A DNA stretch of 64,000 bases from Lyophyllum atratum (lineage: Eukaryota; Basidiomycota; Agaricomycetes; Agaricales; Lyophyllaceae), in contig JACGCN010000047.1 of the NCBI GenBank assembly GCA_014905825.1, forward strand, positions 62,001 to 126,000. The letters run 5' to 3'. A program made the position numbers and the translations under genes. Numbering within the stretch: the stretch's first letter is position 1; each line of letters opens with the position of its first letter. Below, one piece after another: positions 11,238 to 22,273 of the stretch. The notes under the pieces are model-generated. The model made no database searches, was not told the origin of the DNA, and saw only the letters and a list, made by a program, of their open reading frames with translations.

Positions 11238-12476
11238 TCAGCAGGGTGCGAAGACATCGCCCAAGAGATTGAGTTTTCCAAAGATACCAAAGCTGCGCTC
11301 ATTGTCGTTGCCTTTCCAGTTCTGGTCGTCGTACTCAAACGCGTACACCGAGACGCTCCTATCGTCTCTGCAAGCGCAGTTCAGATTGAGAATCGCATTG
11401 CGCTCATCAGCAAGTGATGCCACCGCGGCGCCGAAGTTTGCACCGCGCGATGGCCATCCGGATCTGGAGGGAAATGATGGATGTAAGCGTGCGTAAGGGC
11501 ATAGTGGTAGGTGTGACCTACTCGGTGATGACCATGTTTTTGCCGCCGCATGCAGCCCTCAAAGCTGGTACGACAGTCTTGAAGACAAAGTCTCCAGCTT
11601 GGCCAGAGGTGCGGCCACCGTCGTAGAAAGCGCTGGGTGGAATATGATTAGAGCGGTTCGAGAGTCAACAAAGTAGATGCGGAACATACTGTGCGTTAGC
11701 GCCAATAAAGTCGGCCCCGCAAAGTGCTGGGCTGTCCCGGATAGCTACCCACGTATGCACTGTGGACACGGGGGTTGTGACACCAACGGATCCGAGGTAA
11801 CCTTGAAGAGGGCCCGGTTAACGTTCCTCTGACGATGCCATATGACGAGCAGGATAGGAATACATACCTCGGACATCGTAGACTTTGGCCATGATGTTAC
11901 CCACGGAATCGTTTACTTCGTTTCCTACAGTGAGACCAGCGTATCGGCCAGGGCCATACTTTGCGTATGCATTGCGGAAGGTCTGCACATCGTTGCTGGA
12001 TGAAGAGGTCAGATGCGCAGTTGATCTCAACTGCGATGTAAGCTCACTTGATTTGTGTGAGGCTGGACGCAACCGTGCCCTTGACCGAAAGGTCAGCATG
12101 CACAGACACACACATGATGATCTTTCTAGAGAGCTCACCGTGATGTAGATTCCGGCCATAACTTGAATACCAGCCGCCGCCGCTGCTGATGAAGCGAGGT
12201 CTAAAGCATTGCAGTCAAAGCCCGTGATACGGATCGACTTGAACCCCGTATTTTTCGCGTCGTTCGCGACAGTGTTCCACTAGAGGGATCATATTCAGCG
12301 ACACCTTCAGAGGACGATATGAAGGAACCGCCCACCTGAGCTTGCGTTCTGCAAACATAATTCGATGACCCGCCAATACTGTTTGATGCACCCATTCCAA
12401 CGAAATTGTTCGTGGCCAAAGATGGGAGCACGAAGGCAGAGATGGCGAGGAGAAGCTTCGAATTGGTGGAAAACAT
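11238..12476 (-). CDS. Glycoside hydrolase family 17 (beta-1,3-glucanase-like), copy B
   Basis: Exons 12476-12336, 12279-12139, 12079-12048, 11995-11868, 11801-11690, 11632-11522 and 11463-11238 give 296 residues. The signal peptide, the acid/base block (TVGNE) and the nucleophile block (VITESGWPSRG) are all present, and every splice site is intact, so this copy looks functional. Differences from copy A are scattered substitutions plus small intron length changes (intron 4 is 66 bp here, 58 bp in A). The pair is a recent tandem duplicate. Dosage or slight specialisation is the likely outcome, but this cannot be decided from sequence alone. Confidence 0.87.
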
Positions 12477-12522
12477 GTTGCTTCTGCTTCTGCTTGGACA
12501 AAGAATGCACATCGATAGGCCC

Positions 12523-12530
12523 TTTTTATA
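12523..12530 (-). promoter_or_regulatory. TATA box of GH17 copy B
   Basis: TATAAAAA on the minus strand, 47 bp upstream of the start codon at 12476, in the same context as in copy A. Confidence 0.6.
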
Positions 12531-13238
12531 GACCTCAGAGCCGCCCAGCTCGCAAACGGTGGTCGACCCATGACTGCACTGCATCTCTGGACCATCTGCT
12601 GCGTGTGGTATATCATCGCATCCGTCGGAAAGCTAGAGAACGCATTCTAGTGTACATATGCGTTCTTACGATGCCATCACTAGAAAGCATCGCCTTGCGA
12701 CCCCAAGTTGCCTAACGGTCCCGCAATGCATATGTATCAGGAGACATGACCGAAGCGGGCCGAAGCGAGTTCACCGGACCAGGACAAAGAAGTAGCATAC
12801 AATGCTTCCGCTCAGAGTTTATATGATATATGGAGAACTGTGCAGCAGTGCATGGCGTGTTGTCGTCCGTCGGGGGTGGGGAAAAGGCGAAGTCAACATA
12901 AGAGATACCCGGAGCCCGGAAAGCCTAGCGATACCAAGGTGTAGCCTCAGCTGGGGCCATACGAAAACTATATTTGCCGCCATATCCCAGCAAGACCAAC
13001 GGAAACAACGAACTGGCGATGGGATGATGTTGAGCTGATGACTGACAACGCTGCCGGTGCTTCGGAACCCCAGGCAACTCTGCGCACATGATGATTATTT
13101 TCTGAATTGGCCATGCGTTTTTTTCATGGTGTCGTAAACGACCTAGCCATCGGTATATCATGTGGATGGTGAATGCCATACCATCATGGCGGTGAGTAGA
13201 GAGAACGACGCAATCTGCCAAAAATCAGCGTGGTGATG

Positions 13239-13610
13239 TGTCATGAAATGCTAAGTCCCTTCCGAGTTCCGACCCCTCGCCTCCGTTTCCCCTCCGTTTC
13301 GCCCTTTCCTTTCCCCTTTCCGATCCCTCATTTCCTCGTCACAGACATTTCATATATCTCATATTTCACTCAAACTTACTTACTCAAACCTACTCACTCG
13401 AACTTCCTCACTCAAACTTACTTACTCGAACCTACTCACTCGAACCCACTCACTCAAACTGTACTTACTCAAACTTACCTATAAAAGCCTCGTAGATTAC
13501 CTTGTATCCGGTATCGAGTCAACACAGTGTTTTCACCCAGTTATCTCTTTCAGCCAAGTCGCTCTCGTCATCTTTATCTTATCATTGATCTATATCATTC
13601 GGTTCTTACA
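13239..13610. mobile_element. Solo LTR (372 bp) of a retrotransposon with 5-bp target duplication
   Basis: The element starts TGTCATGAAATG and ends GGTTCTTACA, so it has the canonical TG...CA (TGT...ACA) ends. It is flanked by TGATG at 13234-13238 and again at 13611-13615. The paralogous site in unit A has a single TGATG (in gattgtgatggttctc near 10290) and no insert. Inside are a pyrimidine-rich stretch, short direct repeats built on ACTCAAACTTACTT (about 13370-13480), and a TATAAAAG box at 13480-13487, as expected for an LTR promoter. No internal gag-pol sequence or second LTR is present, so it is a solo LTR. Ty1/copia versus Ty3/gypsy cannot be decided. Confidence 0.8.
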
Positions 13611-13989
13611 TGATGGTTCGAGATCGGAGAATCGACGACCGACCATGATCGCGTTGATTGGCATGGGAAGGTGAAAACAACAAAACGTCATACCGACTAG
13701 GGGCCGTCGCTCCGCGCCGACTCAGACCTTGCTCAGTTCAGTCATACACTATCATACACTGTGGTCATGCATAGTGTTACCATTGGGCGGCAATTGGGCC
13801 AGTTTTACCTGCTGCCCTTCCCTTTCCTATCCTTCTTCTCTTGTTAAGTCAGAATGCATAGCTAATGCATCATTTAAGTATATCGGAAAGTGTTTGCAAA
13901 ATGGACCATGGTAGATTGTATATCTAAAAATAACTACATCACCTACGCTCGCCTGCCCTGTGCTCGGCTGCCTTATGCTCGCCACACCT

Positions 13990-14275
13990 GCCCCCCCCCC
14001 TGCGCTCGGCTGCCCTACGCTCGTCACACCTTCCCCCCCGCGCTCGGCTGCCCTACGCTCGCCACACCTTCCCCCCCGCGCTCGGCTGCCCTACGCTCGC
14101 CACACCTGCCCCCCCCTGCGCTCGGCTGCCCTACGATCGCCGCGCCCGCCCCCCCTGCTGCGCTCGCCCGCCCTACGCTCGCTGCGCACCCCCCCCCCCC
14201 CTACGCTCGGCGCACACGCCCCCCCCTGCTCAGCTGCCCTGCGCTCGCTCACCGCCCCCCCCCCCCCTGCGCTTG
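13990..14275. repeat. Poly-C minisatellite
   Basis: About seven degenerate units of 35-40 bp. Each is built on a run of 6-12 C followed by a core like GCGCTCGGCTGCCCTACGCTCG and a CCACACC or similar end. The minus strand therefore carries regularly spaced G-runs. The open frames across it on both strands are repeat artefacts. Confidence 0.8.
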
Positions 14276-14489
14276 CACGTACCCTCATCGACCGTTTCCA
14301 TGGCATGTCCTTCCCCTCAGTTCTCTGGCAGCTATCTGCCCCAGTGCATCTCCCACTTGTCCATACACCCTGCACCATATGTAGTTCCTGAACCCAAGAA
14401 TGCCTGCACAGGCAAGTATCTCAGAGGCCAGGACCTGAGCTAGTCCATGAGGGGCAGTGGATGACGCTGGATTGATGCCGATCAGCTGT

Positions 14490-14531
14490 GATATGGGTGC
14501 GACAGCAAAAGATATGGGTGCGACAGCAAAA
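14490..14531. repeat. Perfect 21-bp tandem duplication
   Basis: GATATGGGTGCGACAGCAAAA occurs twice back to back (14490-14510, 14511-14531) with no mismatch. It lies in the block inserted into unit B. Confidence 0.8.
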
Positions 14532-15284
14532 GCTGGGCTGGCAGCATGGTGAGGTGGTTGAGAGAGGCACTCGTGGTGGAAGTGTTCGTGTGCAGGGCAG
14601 TCTGTCGTCAGCTTGGGGCCATGGTAGCTGGAACGACGAGAACCGTTGAGCAAGGCCGTTTCGGAAGTTGCCAGAACAATTCCTACGCTTCCCCAGCGTT
14701 CAGGATGACAACCATAGAGACTTTCTGTCGTGATTGATGCATTCCGACACAATATAGACATACATATGTAGCCACCACCTTACAATTCAGCGAGTGACCA
14801 GTTAAGGTTTGGAAAGGAGATGACAGACAAGAGCAATTAAGCCAAACATGAACAATGAGGAGAAATGGGTGTGGGAGACCTTGTGAGCAAGGTGATAGGA
14901 GTGCCTGGCAAAAACAGGCTGACTCGGATTTAGCAACATGCAACCACCCCCGTCAGGTCGAGATACGCCGCCTAGGGCTGCTTGCCTGCCTATTGTCAAT
15001 CTGCAGTGAATGTCTTCGTTTCCGATCCTCTAGGGAGACGCAAAGTATATCACATATCGAATAGGCTGACGAGCAGGCTGGAGCCTGGCACTTACGCAAG
15101 GCCGACCTCGACTTCGACAGGAAAAGGAATGGCACCTGCGTTTCATACATAGCTATGGTGATGTATGTATTTGTCAGGCGCGGTAATGCTGAAGATTATG
15201 ATACTGTGTAGAAATGTCCGTACATACATGGATTCCGGGTATCCGTAGAATATGAGGCGAGATAAAGAGTCGTATCGTGCGTGT

Positions 15285-16159
15285 TCACCTCCCGACGTCT
15301 TCCACGAACCTGCCCTTATCTCCAGAAGGAGTATTCGCAGTCGTGGGCTTGCTAGAGCTAGATTTCCCAAAATAACTCCCAAACGACTTCTTGCTCGAAG
15401 CTGGTGATTTCCTTTCGGTTGAGGAGCCTGCGACAGCAGAGGAAGAGGTTGCGACTGGGACAGGCTCGGTGGGGACGACTTCACCCTTGACAACGCCTGA
15501 ACCAGGCTTGATTTGTTCCGCATCCTTCGCGCTCACGCCCTTCTGCTTCTTCTTCTTCCCGCCCTGCTCTGCGGCGGATGGAACAACCGCTTCGCCCTCC
15601 TGAAGCCTCAAGTACTCCTCTCCCCTAATCCTCAAGAATTCTTCCAGGAGTGCAGCATTCCGGCTATTCGCTTTGTACATCGCGAGTACCAGATCGCCCA
15701 CGACTGGAACGAATCCCACACCCGCACTAACGGCATTATTGAAGAGCATGCGTTGAAGGAGCCATGGTGGGATATCTGCTTGGCGGGCTTTGCGAACAAC
15801 CAGAAGATAGTTGAGCGAGGCGTCGGTGACATCTCCAACGACAGGAATAAGGCCTATTAGGAAGGTCCAGCCGAATCGGAAGCCAAGAATAGAGAAGCCC
15901 TTGTCGAGGTAATGAGCTCGTTTCTGAATGGATTTCAGGATTTTAGCATCACGCGCTGAAAGTCCTGGAGGTAGAACACGCTGTTTAAACATTCGATAAG
16001 AAACGCCCGGTTTTGATGGAATTCATCGTTACTGACCTTTCTCCGTCTCTTCTTGCCCTTATCATCGGTGTAGAACTCGTACAGCGGGTCTTTGGGGGCA
16101 TATTGCTCAAGGTGCTTCTCGAAGAGTTTTTTCCCTGCCTTTCCAAGGAGAGCGGACAT
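15285..16159 (-). CDS. DUF4112 family membrane-associated protein
   Basis: Two exons (16159-16037, 15980-15285) encode 272 residues. The core has RAHYLDKGFSILGFRFGWTF, then LIGLIPVVGDVTDASLN and GVGFVPVVGDLVLAMYKAN. The paired hydrophobic (I/F)-P-V-V-G-D segments define the DUF4112 family, in which two re-entrant or membrane-spanning hydrophobic hairpins are expected. The N-terminus is basic (KKRRRKR at the exon junction). The C-terminal 90 residues are Ser/Lys-rich and probably disordered. The molecular function of the family is not established. The gene has no visible functional link to its neighbours. Confidence 0.75.
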
Positions 16160-16354
16160 GGTGGAGAGGTAGAAAGAGCGTGCTCCTGGTAATCTCGCTT
16201 TACATAGAGACTGCACTGCACCAGATGGTGCTAAGTGACATCATGTGGGAGCATAGCATGAACAGAAATTCGGTTTATTTCTATGCTATCTATTACATAA
16301 TATTCTATGCAATCATTTGTGACAAGCCTCAGGCTCTCAATTCGCTCCATGCAT

Positions 16355-16389
16355 GTTGAACGTTGAACGTTGAACGTTGAACGTTGAAC
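16355..16389. repeat. GTTGAAC heptamer array (5 copies)
   Basis: Five perfect copies of GTTGAAC, followed by degenerate copies up to about 16411. It sits about 200 bp upstream of the DUF4112 start codon. Confidence 0.8.
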
Positions 16390-16411
16390 ATTTGAACGTT
16401 CGTACGTTGAA

Positions 16412-17395
16412 CCACCGTCACCACTCCTGCCAGAATGCTCCTCAAAGGAGACCGAAAACAACCTCGTCGTCTTCCGACGTCCCCATCATCCATGACAGCC
16501 TCAAAGCGTCGATTGGGAGCTTCGAATGCTTAGCGCTCACCATTGACCTAGTACGGTTACGTCGCGTTGAAATTCACCAAACGAGTCACCACGTTCTCAT
16601 TCATTACTATCACCGGCAACGGTATGCAAAGTGTGTCAGAGTTGCAAAGTCGCATTTTTCGACTGCTTCGCGTTACATTCTGGCCAGTTTTAGTCGCGGG
16701 ATGTATTCCTTAGCATCTTACGACCTCGTACATACCCTCATTATGAAAAACCACGAAGTGTTGGTTGTTTCACAAAGGTGTTTTCGGGGGTGATGGAGAG
16801 AAATTGGTACCTTTTCTAGAACAGCCGTCCACAACACTGTCTGATCCCCGTAAAAATTGGAGGGTAGATTGAGAATAGTATTAAGCTGTTCTATTCCACA
16901 GCCCATGGCGATAGGACAAGTAGAAGGATGGCTACGTGCAAGTTGCTGAAGAGCGTGACAAAACGCCCTTTGCAAGACCGTTACTTCGAACTCCGACGCA
17001 AGATCTGGGCGATCTCACCAGCCATTTCGGTCTTTTCCGATCTCGGCGTTGCAGCGGCTAGGTGACATTTCGTGACCAGGGTTGTGCAACTCCTTGCTTT
17101 TGAGGATGTGCATACCGGGACTGCCCCGATACCACCTCCACTTCGTTTTTCGTCAAATAAAGTCGACAGCCCACTGGAGGAGATACTAGCCCCTGTATCT
17201 ACCAAGTCTCAAGAGGGATGAACCAAAATTGGTAGAATCCGGAAGAGTTTGCTAAAAACTTTGCAACTCCCTTCCAGTGATAGTATCAAACCGTCCGGAT
17301 CCATCTCTAGTAGTGAGATGATCCATGGTATCATTTTCCTACCTCAATGGATGTAAGCATTTGCCTTGGCATTTTCCGCTCGTGATACAGGGCTA
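16412..17395. other. Intergenic, no gene recognised
   Basis: About 1 kb with only short frames. A minus-strand frame at 16981-17205 has a LVDTGAS string, but nothing else supports a protease. Confidence 0.4.
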
Positions 17396-17816
17396 TGGTG
17401 CAGGCCGACTAATCACCGCTACTTTTGTACAGCGGCCAAATTGGCTGGAGAATTTTTTTGAAAAACTTACCCTTACCCAAGCAAATTGACTATATCTGAA
17501 GACACCTATTCTGCACAGTAGAACGTGGTTTGAGCATGCTCTGAAGGGGCGATGCAGTAGAGCAGCACAATGACTTCGTAGATTACAGATCGTCATCTTA
17601 TCTGGACCCTCAATTGCCTTATTGGGGGACGTGGCCAAATGCGGTCAGGTCAAAGATTAATAACTCTCTCAGTTTTTACTTTTTTGACAATCGCTTTGAC
17701 AGTTCTCTTCGTCTCATCAAACCAAGCCGTTTTGTTAAAGGAATAAGGATTTCAGCCTTTTTTGGACCCTCTATTTCGGTTGTACAAAAGTAGTGGTGAC
17801 TAGTCGGCCTGCACCA
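17396..17816. mobile_element. MITE-like non-autonomous DNA transposon (421 bp) flanked by TA
   Basis: The ends form a 40-bp terminal inverted repeat. The left end reads TGGTGCAGGCCGACTAATCA and the inverted right end TGGTGCAGGCCGACTAGTCA, and both continue with CC-CTACTTTTGTACA. I count about four mismatches in 40. A TA dinucleotide sits directly outside each end (17394-17395, 17817-17818), the target duplication expected for Tc1/mariner-type elements (CTA/TAG on both sides would also fit a 3-bp duplication). No transposase frame is present inside, so it is non-autonomous. Confidence 0.75.
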
Positions 17817-18666
17817 TAGTCGAAGGCATCGTGCAACACTGCTACAAAGGGCAAGTTTCACAGTGCACACACAATGGGGACAGACACCCTCTCGATCAGA
17901 TATCTATCTGGGTTTGCCCCCCACTGCCAGTGCCTCATTTCTTCGCATCGTTGTCTGACCCTCCTTCTAAGTACCGTGCTTTATTAAGCATCCTGTCACC
18001 TGTCTCGCTCAGTCATCGAGGCCTCACTAGCAAGCAATGGACAATGTCGCGTTGGTGACCCTAGGTGACCCTGCACATGGGCACCTCCGGTAACCTTTTG
18101 GAACCCGCAGTGCCTTGCAAGTTATTTGATCAGCAGGAGGCGTTTGATATCTCTCCAGGTTTCCAGGAAATTTTTAGGTCGCCATATCAATCTGTGATCA
18201 AGGTCTCGATCAGAGTTTGATCAAGCAGCTGGTCCTCAGACCTCTTGTGCCTCGATCAGGGCTCGCATCCGACATATCGTGGTCGACGTCCCCCGGAGTT
18301 AACCGCAAGTGGGAAACCTGTATGCTTCTGTGCGCGGGGATTTTCCTGTGGCAAAGATGAACCTTGGGATCCCATCATCCAAGTCTGTTTTCGGCGTATG
18401 TTTCTCATAGGTTTCTCATAAACCGCGCTGGAGGCAATTGTCACGGTGGCGTTGGAAGACGGTTTACCCAACATATATCCCTGGATGCTTGTATAATGCA
18501 TTGATTGATATATTGAGTTGCACGAGGCCCTCGTGGGTTGATTCTCGCCACCTCCCGAGCCTCTCCAACCCTTGGCGTTTGTCCGAGGCCCATGATTATG
18601 GGGCTTGGTGATGAACCACTGTATATAAGCGACAAATTCCTTCATGACGAAATCTAACCCATCACC
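17817..18666 (+). promoter_or_regulatory. Upstream region of the first DUF6534 gene, TATA box at 18622
   Basis: About 850 bp between the MITE and the start codon at 18667. TATATAA at 18622-18628, 39 bp before the ATG, is a good TATA candidate. A cluster of GATCA-containing strings (about 18135-18260) is noticeable. No gene was recognised. Confidence 0.45.
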
Positions 18667-20305
18667 ATGGCTGGTTCATCAGGTTCTACGATGACTCACG
18701 AGGAGCGTGAGCATGCTATCTTTCTTCTTGGGCCCTGGGTACGCTCAACGTTTTACATGCGATCCAAGCTGGCATATTTTATCGACTTTTTTTTTTAGCT
18801 CGTCGGCACTCTCTTGGATATATTTTTGCAAGGCGCATTGTGTTCGCAGGTCAGCGATAGTCAGTTCATCTGCTACATACGTAGTTCACCAGAGTTCCCA
18901 TCGTCTCTGGACAGTTCATCAGTTATTTCACTTGGCATCACAACGATGGGAGCGGCACTCGACTCGCCGTGGTTGGATTAGCTTTGATGACGACACTCAA
19001 AGCGATCCACTCAATGTCAGTTCTTTCGTCCGATTCATAGTTCCCTGCTCACCTTCCCTTCTAGAGCGCTGGTGTGGATTATGTTCATTCTTCACTTCAA
19101 AGATTTGGATGGGGCCATTCTCTTGAACTATACGGTTTGGTGGCAAATCGGAAATCCCCTCATAGTACGTCTTCTACCCACCTCTATCCATCTCTTCGGC
19201 TGATGCTCTGGCAAGGTTGCCACCATCGGTGTTTACGTTCAAGTTTTCTTTTGCCGCCGTGTTTGGGTCATCTCGAAAAAGAATATCTGGTACGTTCTGC
19301 CGATCGGGACAGTCCTTTTACTGGCGTATCTCTCAATTTGTTTGGCGGTTAGTCCTCCCCTTTTCCTTCCTTCATATGCTGATGTGCTATGATCAGACCT
19401 ACTACATATCTCTGGGTGCGGCTGCCGGTAAATCTATTGCGATGTGGTGTCAGTGTAACTTCTGTCAACTCTGCCGCTTGTTCTAACTTGACGCCCGGAA
19501 AAGTTGCGGTGCATCTTAGCTCCGTCTTTGGTATTGTCGCCTCCCTATGTTGAAACTTCCTTTGAACTCATGCGCATTTTCAAAAACATAGCTGGTGATC
19601 TAATGATAACGGTGGTTACCGCCTACCTGTTACTCAAGTCACGCAAGGATGTCCTGCCTCAGTCAGCTCGCCTTGTTTGCATTGTCATATTGCCCGTGTA
19701 AACGTTTGCTTCAGGACTGTTGGCATCCTTCGTGCGTTAGTCCGCCTCACTTTCCAAACGGCGGCTCCAGCCGCGTTATGGTCAGCTCCCAATTCGCCGC
19801 AACTGATTAAATTGCTGACATGAAATAAATCTTTTTCCCTCATAACCTGCCTCCCATCATCAGCGCCATGTTCAACCTCATCTTTTCTCAAGTATATTCA
19901 GGAGATGACAGGCTGATCTCGACGGCGTTCAATCAAGCATTGCCGAAGCTTTATGCCTTCTCTATGATGTGGACGCTGAATGCTCGTCGGAAGATACGCA
20001 AGAACAGCGGCTTCCAAACCAGTGAGATAGGCAATAGCAGGTCGGACTCGGCAGGTCGCAGGGTGCGTGTTTGAGCATATTCTACTTTATAACACTAACC
20101 TGGATTTTCTTTCTAGATGGATGATGTGGAGCTCTCGGCGTATGGCAACACGTTCCAAGTGCACACGCGAACAGAAGTTACCCAGCATGTTGACGTGAGT
20201 TTCTAAGGTTTCCATACGTCGTTTAGCAACGCTGAAGCCTTATCCTAGTTTAAAGACGTTAGCGAAACAAAAGACCCCTTGGTCGATCTTAAACGGAAGG
20301 AATAA
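18667..20305 (+). CDS. DUF6534 family seven-TM protein, gene 1
   Basis: Twelve exons (18667-18738, 18799-18849, 18915-19015, 19065-19164, 19216-19347, 19397-19448, 19504-19530, 19592-19661, 19715-19780, 19864-20062, 20117-20194, 20249-20305) give 334 residues. Family-typical segments in order are LLGPWLVGTLLDIFLQG, QFISYFTWHHND, a segment ending LLNYTVWWQIGNPLI, VYVQVFFCRRVWVIS, YYISLGAAAGKSIAMW and DLMITVVTAYLLLKS. About seven hydrophobic helices precede a charged C-terminal tail. DUF6534 proteins are very numerous in Agaricomycetes and are suspected to be receptor-like, but their ligands are unknown. The gene converges with the second family member at 20790-22273. Confidence 0.8.
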
Positions 20306-20789
20306 AAAATTTCTGCGGTTGTAATTGCTATCTGCTTTGTTAGGATGCTTTGGTTGCAAAATTGTTGTACTCTTGTAGGTCAATACTTCGATTTGATACC
20401 GTGTTCTTCGTTCCTTTCGTTACATTGTTTGATGCATTTCCGCGTGCAGTCCTCGTACCATACGAAACCGATGGTAACGGTGGCGTTGGGAGCGGGATTA
20501 CGCGATAAATATCCCTCCGGGATACTTGTATTGCTGGTCTGATGAACTTTAGTCCACCACTGCTCCATAGCCGAGGAGTTGCATAAATTCCGATACAGAA
20601 TACACATCATCAATGATCCGAAAAGGAAGAAAACGAGCTATGGCCTGGAGGATCGAGATGAACGCTTGTCAGATGCGGCGACCCCATCCTCCTTGCAGAA
20701 CTCAACACCATCTTATATTATTGTCTGAACCGACTTCGTCATTTCGACTGCCAGAGTGTTATCGTGGCGTGGAGCCTACCGCGTCGGCA
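20306..20789. other. Intergenic between convergent DUF6534 genes
   Basis: This is 484 bp of 3' flank for both genes. The string accgatggtaacggtggcgtt near 20466 resembles the inverse of one at about 18430-18455 (caattgtcacggtggcgtt), a possible short dispersed repeat. Nothing else was seen. Confidence 0.4.
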
Positions 20790-22273
20790 TTAGGCGGACG
20801 GAATGCGGCATAGCAAGTAAAGGACACATACCATACTTGTCCGCAGGAGAGCAGAATTATTTCCGTCTTCTATGAAATTAATTCTGTTACTGAGGTCGCG
20901 AAGGGATGCTCGCGCGTTGAGTCTATGGTTGGATGAGTACGTTGTGTGGAGGTATTGTATTTCAATCCGCATACGTTGCCATCAGCGAATTCGAGAATAC
21001 TGTAAGAGCGCATTAGACGAGAGATAATGGTGTGAAAAGGAGGAACGCACATCTGGATATGATGAAGAACACTGCGATCCAGGCAAAATTGGCGACTGCC
21101 AGGAACTGCGAAACAGTTAAACAGAAAGCATATAACGGCATGTTCTCGAAGCTCACGAGAATCAACATCGTCAATGTTCCGATGCTGATATCCATGGGTC
21201 GTCAGAATAAGCTGAGAGGATGCCTAGACTTGAAATTCTACCTTGTCAGCAGGCCGGTCTCTGCAAATCCGACGCATTGTAAGCTCTGCTTGTAAGAGGA
21301 TTCCGACTCGAGTGATAAGAGCTCACGAATTGACCACACAATTAACCGATCAACCATCCTTTTGGTCCTTTTTTCAAGACAATCATGAGTAATGGCGGAT
21401 GATGAGTCCAAAGTAGACATTTACCTCTGAAATGTACTTTCACGTCCATGCCAGAGATAGAAGCACAAGGAGCCTGCAATCAATACATCTACTACTGTAG
21501 AGATCGCGAGCGAACTGGCTAAAAGCCACTTCCAATTCCGTGTGAAATCGATGACGTTGCCCGCAATGTGCGCTGCGGCAGCTACAGCACAAACGCTGAT
21601 GCAGCGTAAGACGCTCAAGAGCCAACAGATACAAGGGATGATCAATCTACGGGAGAGCCTGTGTACACGATGGGCGAAAAAGGCCTAGAAACAGTAGCGT
21701 CGTCAGAACTTGCATGCGTACAATAACGAGAGCAATGGCTGTTACTTGTATTGATGGGCCAATGATGCCAGAGAGGACGACGGCAGCGATCAGGGATGGA
21801 GAGAAGTCCATAAGGGTTTCACTCCGCCCGTAGTTGATAACCGTGGTCTAGTAATCATCAATCACAAAGAAAGCATTCAGAACTTCGACAAGCACATACC
21901 CAATAGACCGAGTGTGCCGTTAAAGCGGTATGCGCGAGCTCTAATGTCCTGTATAAAGATCGTATGTGATGTTTGGGAATATGAAAGTCAATGGCTCACC
22001 ATATAATAGCGACCTGTAGATATAGTATATTTAATAATATCCGTGGACGCAAACTCGCGAGCAGATAAACATACAAAGGTCCGCATCTGCCAAGGATCGT
22101 TTGGAAATTTCCTGTAGGTCGGTGTTTAAGCTCCGGTCCAGCGAAGAAAAGTCCGCTCAGATGCACTTATAATAGGAGAACGTCTGGACAGTCACCAGGC
22201 CGAATAGAAAAAGCGACACCATGACCCCAATTTCAAAAGCGCCTACTGTCGAGTCGAATGATTCTGGAGCCAT
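20790..22273 (-). CDS. DUF6534 family seven-TM protein, gene 2
   Basis: Twelve exons (22273-22167, 22112-22073, 22013-22000, 21948-21900, 21847-21746, 21684-21425, 21367-21327, 21260-21242, 21184-21157, 21105-21051, 20999-20975, 20922-20790) give 290 residues. Recognisable blocks are LFLFGLVTVQTFSYYKKFPN, AIIWTLELAHTALTAHSVYW, FFAHRVHRLSRRL, WLLASSLAISTVVDVLIAG and the family-end SNSLMATLNARASL. Hydrophobic segments number about seven. An alternative 3' end exists: a donor after the Met of LLRTSM would splice to a short exon ending in TGA. This protein is from a different subgroup than gene 1, so the pair is not a recent duplicate. Function is unknown. Confidence 0.78.

Larger units (their letters stand above)
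10870..15105. repeat. Tandem segmental duplication, unit B (interrupted)
   Basis: This is the second copy of unit A. It is collinear through the GH17 gene to about 13230. It is then interrupted by a solo LTR (13239-13610), resumes at 13611-13690, and is interrupted again by about 1.25 kb (about 13690-14950) holding poly-C minisatellite DNA. The block matching 10420-10570 reappears at about 14953-15105. Confidence 0.75.

Noticed and set aside
13990..14275. Regularly spaced repeats considered as a CRISPR-like array
   Set aside because: The genome is eukaryotic, units and spacers are both repetitive, and unit length varies with C-run length. This is a minisatellite.
13890..14391. Long Pro/Ala/His-rich frames on both strands over the poly-C block
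   Set aside because: They are an artefact of a 35-40 bp C-rich minisatellite with few stop codons. There is no start context or splice structure.
16981..17205. Minus-strand frame with a LVDTGAS string resembling a retropepsin active site
   Set aside because: It has no ATG start, no second protease motif (such as ILG), and no gag, RT or integrase sequence around it. A four-residue coincidence is likely.
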